A stretch of DNA of 39,043 bases from Gammaproteobacteria bacterium (GTDB lineage: Bacteria > Pseudomonadota > Gammaproteobacteria > Magnimaribacterales > Magnimaribacteraceae). The stretch covers positions 1 to 39,043 of the forward strand of contig DQKS01000053.1 in assembly GCA_015660645.1 (NCBI GenBank). Direction: 5' to 3'. Shown piece by piece: positions 21,508-28,388 of the stretch (position 1 is its first letter; each line of letters opens with the position of its first letter). The translations under genes and the position numbers were made by a program. The notes below the pieces were generated by a model. That model searched no databases. It saw nothing but the letters and a program-made list of their open reading frames with translations, and had not been told where the DNA came from.

Positions 21508-22203
21508 TTACTTTATCTGATCTGAAAAATAATTAGCATTTTGAAGTATTTGAGATTTTTTTTCTTCTGTTATATTTCCGGTTACTGAAACAACAAAAAC
21601 TCCTTTGTTTGTTTTAATAAATGCTCTCCTTAATGTTCGAGGTTGTAGAGATTTATATTCTAACATTACAGGAGATAAACTAACTTGGAATGTCCTTCCG
21701 TCTTTTGGGAAGACGTAGTTTGCATGTATTTTTCCACCAGAATCATAATTAAATTTTTCTAACCTTGCATCTAAGCCTAAAACAGAATTATTCAACACTT
21801 CCATTGCTTCAGGACTTTCTATCGCATTAGCAATCTTCAGAGAAGCCTCTTCTGAAAAAGTATCAATGGCCAACGAGGCCGGCATAAAAAAGAAATTAAC
21901 ACCAAAAAACAAAGCAAGGCCTGCCGTAGCCGCTAAGTAAGCTCTGTATTGGAATTTAGAAGAATTTTCTTCCCCTACATGCAATTTGCTACCGGACAAC
22001 TCTTTTCTTACACGATCAGTTATGTCAACATCCAATTTTCCCAGTTCTTCATTAGTTAAACTTCGTCTAGTTATTTGGAGTAAATCCCAATAATTCCTTA
22101 ACTTTGGTTCTTTCTCAATTTCATCCAACACTCTTCTAACTTCAAACTCTGATAATTCTCCATCAACCATGGCAGAAATTCTCTCTTTTATATTCTCATT
22201 CAT
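21508..22203 (-). CDS. rseA: Anti-sigma-E factor, RseA/MucA-like, with long periplasmic domain
   Basis: A 231-residue single-pass membrane anti-sigma factor that should hold the adjacent RpoE inactive until cleaved. The N-terminal domain (about 1-75) begins with the RseA-type ISAMVDGELSEFEVRRVLDEI; a membrane segment lies at about 88-107. The periplasmic part of about 120 residues is odd: residues about 168-226 (DGRTFQVSLSP ... GVFVVSVTGNITEEKKSQIL) resemble by eye the C-terminal domain of RseB/MucB, which is otherwise missing here. Its ATG overlaps rpoE (ATGA). The family call rests on context and the N-terminus. Confidence 0.8.
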   Translation of the reverse strand: MNENIKERISAMVDGELSEFEVRRVLDEIEKEPKLRNYWDLLQITRRSLTNEELGKLDVDITDRVRKELSGSKLHVGEENSSKFQYRAYLAATAGLALFFGVNFFFMPASLAIDTFSEEASLKIANAIESPEAMEVLNNSVLGLDARLEKFNYDSGGKIHANYVFPKDGRTFQVSLSPVMLEYKSLQPRTLRRAFIKTNKGVFVVSVTGNITEEKKSQILQNANYFSDQIK

Positions 22204-22829
22204 ATTGTTTCTTTATTATTAATTACTTTAAATTTATTTGTGACTGGTGAGATTAAATCTTCTAAAGTTTCGCGCCCTCTGAATATTCTTGACCTTACTG
22301 TACCTACAGGGCAATTCATAATCTTCGCTATTTCTTCATAATTTAACCCCTCAAACTCCCTCAAAGACAAAGCCGTCCTTGTATCTTCTGGAAGACTACT
22401 TATTGCATTAAAAAGAGTATTTCTTAATTCCTGAGCTAAAAGGATTTCATCAGGAGAATCGTGAGAAGCTATAACAAATTGGTCTTCATTTTCTAAAGTA
22501 CTCAATTCTGAAATAGAAGACTCTCTTCTGCGTCCTTTAGAAACTAAATAATTTTTTGCTGTATTTGCCGTTATTCTATAAAGCCAAGTATAAAAAGCAC
22601 TCTCCTCTCTAAAGGAGTTAATTGCTTTATAAGCTTTTATGAATGCTTCTTGGGAAATATCTTCGGCAAGTTGAATCTCTTTAACATACTTAAAAGCTAT
22701 TGAAACAAGCCTAGACTGATATTTTAAAACTAAGAGGTCAAAGGCCCGATAATCTCCTCTCTTAGCCCTCCTAACCAGAGCAAGGTCTGCTTCTCGATTT
22801 GTTTCTTTTTTTGATTGTTTATCAACCAT
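22200..22829 (-). CDS. rpoE: RNA polymerase sigma-E factor (RpoE/AlgU)
   Basis: A 209-residue ECF sigma factor for the envelope stress response. Region 2 is clear (DISQEAFIKAYKAINSF, then AFYTWLYRITANTAKNYLV). Region 4 is LPEDTRTALSLREFEGLNYEEIAK, then CPVGTVRSRIFRGRE. Both closely follow gammaproteobacterial RpoE/AlgU. The anti-sigma gene overlaps its end by 4 bases. A sigma-E-like promoter ends only 5 bases before the ATG, suggesting autoregulation with a leaderless transcript. Confidence 0.96.
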   Translation of the reverse strand: MVDKQSKKETNREADLALVRRAKRGDYRAFDLLVLKYQSRLVSIAFKYVKEIQLAEDISQEAFIKAYKAINSFREESAFYTWLYRITANTAKNYLVSKGRRRESSISELSTLENEDQFVIASHDSPDEILLAQELRNTLFNAISSLPEDTRTALSLREFEGLNYEEIAKIMNCPVGTVRSRIFRGRETLEDLISPVTNKFKVINNKETI

Positions 22830-22834
22830 ATTCC

Positions 22835-22862
22835 ATAGACCAAATAATAAAGCAAAAGTTCT
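22835..22862 (-). promoter_or_regulatory. Putative sigma-E-dependent autoregulatory promoter of rpoE
   Basis: On the minus strand, AGAACTT (22856-22862) matches the sigma-E -35 consensus GGAACTT in 6 of 7 positions. After a 15-base spacer, GTCTAT (22835-22840) matches the -10 GTCTAA in 5 of 6. Only GGAAT separates the -10 from the rpoE ATG, so transcription should start at or next to the start codon. Read by eye from the known consensus. Confidence 0.65.
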
Positions 22863-22896
22863 TAATAAAAAATAATTGTTTCAGGATTAAAAGCTA

Positions 22897-23832
22897 CTAA
22901 AAATCTCTAGTTAGCTTTAATGCCCCCCTAAAACCTAAGTCCTGAGGTTTTACCCGATATATGGATGTAACTCTAAGGAGACCTTTCATGGTATCACTAT
23001 CTTCAAAGATATTTCTAAACTCATTATTATCAATATCTGACAATAAAGAATTGGTAATTGAGCCAACCAAATAAACACCTCCAAGTGCTCCCCAGGCTAA
23101 GGCGATATACCTTAAATAAGCAGCGTAGAGATAATTCATACTATCTTTTACCTCTAAACAAATAGAATCTGTATTGTAATTTAACAAGATTTCTTCATTT
23201 GAAAGCTGACATTCTTCTTGGCCCGACAAGACACGATAAAAAAAATTTAACCCTTTTCCTGATAAAAAGTCCTCATAAGTTGGCATTCTTCCTGTCTTTC
23301 TTCTAAATACATCTATGATAAGATCAAGGTCTTCTTTTTTTATTTTTGCAGGTATATTTAGATGCCCAGCCTCGGTCGATACCACCTCTTCTTTGATAAT
23401 ACCTGCCATGCCCAAACCCGTTCCTGGACTAACTAAGATTTTTGGGCCTTCTAAATATGGGAGTCTAGCACCGATAACTTCCAACTCATCATCTTTAAGA
23501 AAATTCACAGCATGAGCCTGCAAGGTAAGATCATTAACAACCCTAAGTCCTTCTGAAAATAGGCTAGATTGTAACTTTGATTGGCTGAATTCCAGATCAC
23601 AATTCACGAAGGAAACTGAATCAGCTATTACGGGAGCAGCCACACCTATAACAGCTCTTTTTAAACCCTTAAGATCAATTAATTCTAGATATCCTTGACA
23701 AAGAGATTCCATAGAGTCGTATTCTGAAATTTTTAATTCCAAGGAATCTCTGTAAGTCTTACCGTCAATGCTTATTGCAAACCTAGCATTGGTTGCTCCC
23801 AAGTCTGCTAAAAGTGATGGTTTAAAGTCCAT
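22897..23832 (-). CDS. glk: Glucokinase (proteobacterial Glk family)
   Basis: A 311-residue cytoplasmic enzyme that phosphorylates glucose with ATP, giving glucose 6-phosphate. The ATP-binding start LLADLGATNARFAIS (about 7-21), the catalytic VVNDLTLQAHAV, VSPGTGLGMAGII and STEAGHLNIP are all as in the Glk (not ROK) family. Length is near the usual 315-325. It starts inside the end of sdhE (11-base overlap) and ends 67 bases before rpoE, separated by the sigma-E-like promoter. Exact sugar specificity is inferred from family only. Confidence 0.9.
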   Translation of the reverse strand: MDFKPSLLADLGATNARFAISIDGKTYRDSLELKISEYDSMESLCQGYLELIDLKGLKRAVIGVAAPVIADSVSFVNCDLEFSQSKLQSSLFSEGLRVVNDLTLQAHAVNFLKDDELEVIGARLPYLEGPKILVSPGTGLGMAGIIKEEVVSTEAGHLNIPAKIKKEDLDLIIDVFRRKTGRMPTYEDFLSGKGLNFFYRVLSGQEECQLSNEEILLNYNTDSICLEVKDSMNYLYAAYLRYIALAWGALGGVYLVGSITNSLLSDIDNNEFRNIFEDSDTMKGLLRVTSIYRVKPQDLGFRGALKLTRDF

Positions 23833-24082
23833 TGTGGTTTTTCATGTGCTTATCTAAAATTAACTGAATTAAATTAATGAATTGACTCTCTTGAGGTTCA
23901 ATCTTATTAACAAAGATATCAAATAGCTCTATGTCTTCATACTTTAATAGTTGCTGAAAAAGCAGCTGATCTTGTGTGTTTAAATTTGTAAATTCCTTTT
24001 CTACGAAAGGTAAAAGAATTATATCAAGTTCCCATAAACCTCTTCGACATTGCCACAATATTTTTTTCTTTAAATCAGTCAA
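23822..24082 (-). CDS. sdhE: FAD assembly factor SdhE
   Basis: An 86-residue cytoplasmic protein that promotes covalent attachment of FAD to succinate dehydrogenase SdhA. The family motif RRGLWELDIILLPF (RGxxExD) is at about residues 14-27. Length is typical. The start is TTG at 24082, with AGGA eight bases upstream; no ATG precedes the motif. The gene is divergent from ygfZ across 33 bases, the same pairing seen for sdhE (ygfY) and ygfZ in enterobacteria, which supports the call. Confidence 0.9.
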   Translation of the reverse strand: MTDLKKKILWQCRRGLWELDIILLPFVEKEFTNLNTQDQLLFQQLLKYEDIELFDIFVNKIEPQESQFINLIQLILDKHMKNHNGL

Positions 24083-24093
24083 GCGGTTTGTCC

Positions 24094-24099
24094 TATAAT
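24094..24099 (+). promoter_or_regulatory. Perfect -10 box upstream of ygfZ
   Basis: TATAAT lies 16 bases before the ygfZ ATG in the 33-base gap between sdhE and ygfZ. No good -35 element is present at 16-18 bases upstream. If used, the 5' leader would be only about 10 bases, with no Shine-Dalgarno sequence. Confidence 0.4.
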
Positions 24100-24115
24100 G
24101 TTAGTAGATTAAATT

Positions 24116-24991
24116 ATGAATGAAAGAAGATTAATAAACTTAAACTATTTGAACATACTTGAGATAGTAGGTGAAGGAACAAAAGATCTATTACAAGGTC
24201 AATTAACATGCGATATAAATAAGGTTAGCTCAGAAAATCCTATCTTAGGAGCTATTTGTAATGTTAAAGGAAGGGTCATTAGTTCTTTTATTCTAATTAA
24301 TCCAAGTAAAGAAGATTCCAGTAAATATTGGCTGATAGGGCCAGCAGTTATGATGCAGAAGACTCATGAAGCTCTAAAAAAATACTCCCCTTTTTATAAA
24401 GTTGATATATCTGTTTTAAAAGATAAAAATTTATACGGGGCTAGGGATAAGGTCGTTAAAGAATTATTCTCCGATTATAATTTAAATGATAATCAATTTA
24501 TTCATAAAAATGGGTTGGTTCTAAGTTATTTAGAGAAAATATTTAAATTAATTATTACCAATAAGAGTAATGATGCTATTGAAAATTTTCCCGTAACTTC
24601 TGAGTTAAGCGACTGGCATCTAGATGATTTTTTTAATAAGGATGTTGAAATTACTGAAGATCTAACAGAAGAATTTACACCTCATGAAATTAATTATGAT
24701 GTGACGGAAAGGGTAGATTTTGAAAAAGGGTGCTATACCGGACAAGAGATTGTATCAAGGATGCACTACAGAGCTAAAAGTTTACCTAGACTCTATCTAG
24801 CACAGAGCTCTAACAACCTGCTTGAAGCTAATATGTCAATTGAAGATAACACTGGAAAAAGAGCTGGAACTATTGTTAAGGTCCTAAATCACCTAGACGG
24901 ATCTTATGCGTTGATCTCGATTAAAGTAAATAAAGTAGATAAGAGTTACAAAACCTCTAAAGGTAAAACAAATCTAACCATTAAAAAATAA
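24116..24991 (+). CDS. ygfZ: tRNA-modifying/folate-binding protein YgfZ
   Basis: A 291-residue protein of the YgfZ/GcvT-like family, which uses folate and takes part in Fe-S cluster protein assembly or repair, including that of MiaB-type enzymes. The signature KGCYTGQEIVSRMHYRAK is present, with the conserved C206. The N-terminus LLQGQLTCDINKV and the block AICNVKGRVISSFIL also fit. Length is slightly below the E. coli protein. It ends 4 bases before convergent ung. Confidence 0.93.
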   Translation: MNERRLINLNYLNILEIVGEGTKDLLQGQLTCDINKVSSENPILGAICNVKGRVISSFILINPSKEDSSKYWLIGPAVMMQKTHEALKKYSPFYKVDISVLKDKNLYGARDKVVKELFSDYNLNDNQFIHKNGLVLSYLEKIFKLIITNKSNDAIENFPVTSELSDWHLDDFFNKDVEITEDLTEEFTPHEINYDVTERVDFEKGCYTGQEIVSRMHYRAKSLPRLYLAQSSNNLLEANMSIEDNTGKRAGTIVKVLNHLDGSYALISIKVNKVDKSYKTSKGKTNLTIKK

Positions 24992-24995
24992 TCTC

Positions 24996-25679
24996 CTACC
25001 AGATAATCTCTTGAAAGTTATTTTCTTTTAAAAATTTGTTACACTTCGGAAAATGATTATTCCCAAGAAAGCCTCTGTGAGCTGAAAGCGGCGACGGATG
25101 AGAAGATTCCAATACAAGGTGTTTTGTTTTATCTATAAAAGCTCCTTTCTTTGAAGCATTTTTTCCCCATAACATAAAAACTAATTTATCAGTTTGGTCC
25201 AGAGTGCGTATTATTTCATCAGTAAATTTCTCCCACCCCATATTAGAATGAGATCTAGGCAGGCCCTCTTCAACCGTCAAGATACTATTTAAAAGAAGTA
25301 CTCCTTGTTTGGCCCATCCAATTAAAGAGCCATTGGAGGATTCCAAGCCATTGGTACTCCTCAGAATTTCTTTATAGATATTTTTCAGTGAAGGAGGCAA
25401 TGCCACACCTGGATTAACTGAGAAAGAAAGCCCATTAGCTTGGCCCTGATGCATATAGGGATCCTGTCCTAATATTACCACCCTAACATTATGTAAAGGA
25501 GTGGCATTCATAGAGGCAAACAAGTTTTCTGGTTCAGGAAAAATCTTCTTGCCTGAACTTCGTAATTCAAACAAATTCTTATTCAGATTTATCATATATT
25601 CTTTACTAAACTCTGAATTTAATACCCTTCCCCAGCTTTCTTCTAGAGTTGGAAAAGCGTTAATTTGTTTATCTTCCAT
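24996..25679 (-). CDS. ung: Uracil-DNA glycosylase
   Basis: A 227-residue base-excision repair enzyme that removes uracil from DNA. The catalytic water-activating motif GQDPYMHQGQANGLSFSV contains D73, and the C-terminal SSHPSPLSAHRGF contains H194. Both are complete family 1 UDG signatures. Length is standard. Upstream lies the long AT-rich gap with DnaA-box matches; downstream it converges on ygfZ with a 4-base gap. Confidence 0.96.
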   Translation of the reverse strand: MEDKQINAFPTLEESWGRVLNSEFSKEYMINLNKNLFELRSSGKKIFPEPENLFASMNATPLHNVRVVILGQDPYMHQGQANGLSFSVNPGVALPPSLKNIYKEILRSTNGLESSNGSLIGWAKQGVLLLNSILTVEEGLPRSHSNMGWEKFTDEIIRTLDQTDKLVFMLWGKNASKKGAFIDKTKHLVLESSHPSPLSAHRGFLGNNHFPKCNKFLKENNFQEIIW

Positions 25680-25741
25680 CTATAAATATATTAGTATAAA
25701 AAAAAGAAAGGTGGCAATAATAAAAAAAAATTTATAAATTT

Positions 25742-25963
25742 TTATCCACAATTTCTGTGGATAAGTCTATGGATAAGTTTTACTTATCTAGATAATGCTT
25801 TTGTGGCAAAGGAGTGTCAACAGATTGTACAAATTTTAACCTAATATAAAAATTACTAATATAATCAATAACTTATATTTTAAGCCTTTTTTTGTGCAAA
25901 AAAAATTTGGTTTTTAAAAGTTAGTTGAAAAACTTGACTATACTCTAAGATTTATGTGTAAAA
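25742..25963. promoter_or_regulatory. Cluster of DnaA-box matches
   Basis: TTATCCACA (25742-25750) and its inverse TGTGGATAA (25756-25764) are perfect DnaA boxes facing each other across 5 bases. TATGGATAA (25768-25776) is one base off. TGTGCAAAA (25893-25901) and TGTGTAAAA (25955-25963) match the relaxed consensus TTWTNCACA on the other strand. Several sites in about 220 bases, in the longest gene-free region, suggest true DnaA binding, though AT-rich DNA raises the chance rate for the relaxed sites. Confidence 0.5.
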
Positions 25964-26124
25964 GATTAAGATATTAGGGTTTTTTTTATAAGCTCAAAAT
26001 CTGATGTAGGATTTTAATAGCAAATACAAGGAGTTAGCAACAAGGTTTAAACTTAGAAAAACTAATAGTCCAAATCAAAGAAAATAATTACTTCCTAAAT
26101 ATTAACTCACAGTTAGCTCTCAAT

Positions 26125-26193
26125 ATTATTTATAGAAATTAACAATTCCTAACAGCAATAAAAAGAATGGGTTATTGAATTTCTATAAATAAT
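26125..26193. repeat. Perfect 16-bp inverted repeat with nested hairpin downstream of serA
   Basis: ATTATTTATAGAAATT (26125-26140) recurs inverted as AATTTCTATAAATAAT (26178-26193), separated by 37 bases. Inside, CAATAA (26156-26161) and TTATTG (26172-26177) form a second small hairpin directly against the right arm. As RNA on the minus strand the structure begins 16 bases after the serA stop, so it may end or protect that transcript. It lacks the GC-rich stem and clean T-run of a classic terminator. Confidence 0.55.
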
Positions 26194-26208
26194 CTTATAA
26201 CTCATAAC

Positions 26209-27408
26209 TTAATCATTATTATCTTTTAAAAGTCTTACATTGATTATATTTTCAATTGACGCAAGAGTTTTTATAGCCTCTTCTTCTACTGCATTTTCTA
26301 TATCAATTATGCTATAAGCAATGTCACCGCTACCAACATTTATCATTTCGGCAATGTTAAGACCTAAATTACCAAGAGAAGTTGCTATTTGACCAATCAT
26401 GGCCGGCACATTCTTATTGATTATAGTAATACGGTTTGTTGTTGTACTTTTTAATCGCACATTAGGGAAATTTACAGAATTCTTAATATTTCCACTTTCA
26501 AGAAAATCAACTATCTGATTGACCGCCATCACAGCACAGTTTTCTTCAGCTTGAAATGTACTTGCCCCTATATGAGGTAATAAAGTTACATCTTTATGAT
26601 TATTAGCTCTTTTAATCAAGTCTGGTGTTGGAAAATCTGTTATAAAATTATCCAATTTATTAGAATCAAGAATTTCTAAGACATCGTCTGTATTAACAAC
26701 CTCATGACGGGCAAAGTTTAGAAGGGACACCCCTTTGCAGTGACTCAGAAGTTCTTTATTAATAATCCCCATGGTTGATTCGAGCGCCGGAATGTGGAGA
26801 GTAATATAATCTGAATTCTTAAATAATTCTTCTAAAGATTCAGCAGGAATTACTTCGCTTGGAAGCCTCCACGCAGCTTCTACGGAAAGAGCTGGGTCAT
26901 ATCCAATAACCTCCATATCAAGAGCGACACCCATTTTTGCTACCCTTGATCCTATGGCTCCTAGACCTACAATCCCTAGAGTTGACCCTGCTAATTCTTT
27001 TCCTTTAAACAATTTCTTATTATCTTCAAGATATGGCTCGAGATCTTTTATATCAGATAGATGCTTCAAACCATTAACAAAATTAATACTAGGAAAGATA
27101 TTTCTGCTAGACAACATGAGGCCGGCAAGTACCAATTCTTTTACGGCATTTGCATTAGCACCAGGAGTGTTGAAAACAACAATGCCTTTGTCGGTACATA
27201 AGTTGACAGGAATATTATTAACTCCCACCCCTGCTCTAGAGATTGCCCTAAGTGATTTAGTAAGATGATTTTTATTTAACTTAGTGCTTCTAACTAAGAT
27301 TCCATCTGGTTCCTCAGAAGCTTCTGAAATATAACAATTGGTTCCATTAAATTTATCTAGCCCAATAGGAGAAATATTACTGTAGGGTCTGACTTGGAAA
27401 TTGGTCAT
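26209..27408 (-). CDS. serA: D-3-phosphoglycerate dehydrogenase
   Basis: A 399-residue NAD-dependent enzyme that commits 3-phosphoglycerate to serine synthesis. The Rossmann motif GLGAIGSRVAKMG is near residue 150, and the catalytic histidine lies in LLPHIGASTFQAEENC. A C-terminal ACT domain (about 325-395, with AEMINVGSGDIAYSIIDI) suggests serine feedback. The block LLNFARHEVVNTDDV carries the substrate-site Arg in a form lacking the usual RGG. A possible AGAGGA ribosome site lies about 12 bases before the ATG. Divergent from argF across 99 bases. Confidence 0.93.
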   Translation of the reverse strand: MTNFQVRPYSNISPIGLDKFNGTNCYISEASEEPDGILVRSTKLNKNHLTKSLRAISRAGVGVNNIPVNLCTDKGIVVFNTPGANANAVKELVLAGLMLSSRNIFPSINFVNGLKHLSDIKDLEPYLEDNKKLFKGKELAGSTLGIVGLGAIGSRVAKMGVALDMEVIGYDPALSVEAAWRLPSEVIPAESLEELFKNSDYITLHIPALESTMGIINKELLSHCKGVSLLNFARHEVVNTDDVLEILDSNKLDNFITDFPTPDLIKRANNHKDVTLLPHIGASTFQAEENCAVMAVNQIVDFLESGNIKNSVNFPNVRLKSTTTNRITIINKNVPAMIGQIATSLGNLGLNIAEMINVGSGDIAYSIIDIENAVEEEAIKTLASIENIINVRLLKDNND

Positions 27409-27451
27409 TTTTTATGGTTATCCTCTAAAAAAAAGCGAAGGATATCATTAA

Positions 27452-27480
27452 TTGCTACCATTCTCGATAAACTATATTAT
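27452..27480 (+). promoter_or_regulatory. Putative sigma-70 promoter of argF
   Basis: TTGCTA (27452-27457) and TATTAT (27475-27480) are separated by 17 bases, matching the -35 in 4 of 6 and the -10 in 5 of 6 positions. The predicted start is near 27487, giving a leader of about 20 bases with no Shine-Dalgarno sequence. I see no clear ArgR box nearby. Confidence 0.45.
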
Positions 27481-27507
27481 TAGCTGCTTTTTTTAACTAG
27501 ATATAAA

Positions 27508-28383
27508 ATGAATAAGCACTTTTTAAATTTAAAAGAATATGGATCTACTGAAGTAAGAGATCTTGTATATGCGGCCCAAGAACTAAAAAAAGGCTCTCTT
27601 TTAGATAAGCTCAAAGGGAAGTATTTGGCGCTAATTTTTGAAAAATCTTCAACCAGAACAAGATTATCTTTTGAAGTTGCAATGAGCCAGCTTGGCGGTA
27701 GAGCTAGCTTTCTTTCTGTAAACGATCTTCAGCTTGGACGAGGCGAGCCCATTGCTGACAGCGCAAAAGTCATAAGCTCAATGGCTGATGGGATTGTCTT
27801 AAGAACACTTAAACACGAAACTCTAGAAGACTTCGCTAAAAGTTCTAGTGTGCCAGTGATTAATGGCTTGACAGACCTGTCACACCCCTGCCAATTACTA
27901 GCAGATATGGTTACCTTTATAGAACAAAAAGGTTCAATAGAAAATAAGAAAGTCTGCTGGGTAGGAGATTACAATAATGTTTGTTATAGCTACATAGAGG
28001 CTGCAGAAATTTTTAATTTTAATTTAGTAATTGTCTGCCCGGAAGAATTTCAACCTAAGGACCTTAAATTAGCTAGCAATGTTGAGATGACAAAATCGTT
28101 AGATATTGGACTAAAGGAATCTGACTTAGTAACAACAGACGTCTGGATATCTATGGGAGACGAAAAGGAAACTAGTAGCAGGCTTGCCGCCTTCTCAGGC
28201 TACCAAATATCACCTGAGGTTATGGATAAAGCTAAAAGTGATGCAATCTTCCTCCATTGTCTCCCTGCTGCTAGAGGTCAAGAAATCTCTCATGACATGT
28301 TAGATGATCCAAGGAGTAAAGTATGGGATCAAGCAGAAAATAGACTTCATGCACAAAAGAGTCTTTTGCTTTCTCTTCTTTAA
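27508..28383 (+). CDS. argF: Ornithine carbamoyltransferase
   Basis: A 291-residue cytoplasmic enzyme that makes citrulline from ornithine and carbamoyl phosphate in arginine synthesis. The carbamoyl-phosphate site SSTRTRLSFE (about 47-56), HPCQLLADMVTF, the ornithine-side DVWISMGDE and the catalytic cysteine in HCLPAARG are present. It is a little shorter than the common 300-335 residues but no motif is missing. The position after HCLPA carries Ala where many family members have His. It ends 5 bases before convergent glpK. Confidence 0.93.
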   Translation: MNKHFLNLKEYGSTEVRDLVYAAQELKKGSLLDKLKGKYLALIFEKSSTRTRLSFEVAMSQLGGRASFLSVNDLQLGRGEPIADSAKVISSMADGIVLRTLKHETLEDFAKSSSVPVINGLTDLSHPCQLLADMVTFIEQKGSIENKKVCWVGDYNNVCYSYIEAAEIFNFNLVIVCPEEFQPKDLKLASNVEMTKSLDIGLKESDLVTTDVWISMGDEKETSSRLAAFSGYQISPEVMDKAKSDAIFLHCLPAARGQEISHDMLDDPRSKVWDQAENRLHAQKSLLLSLL

Positions 28384-28388
28384 TAATT

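Larger units (their letters stand above)
25680..26208. other. Long AT-rich gene-free region with DnaA-box matches and an inverted repeat
   Basis: This is the only gap above 300 bases in the window, between ung and serA, which both point left. I see no coding frame or RNA gene in it. It holds a DnaA-box cluster (25742-25963), long A and T runs, and a perfect 16-bp inverted repeat next to serA. The ung promoter must also lie at its left end. It could be an origin or a DnaA-binding locus, or a long untranslated region. Confidence 0.6.
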
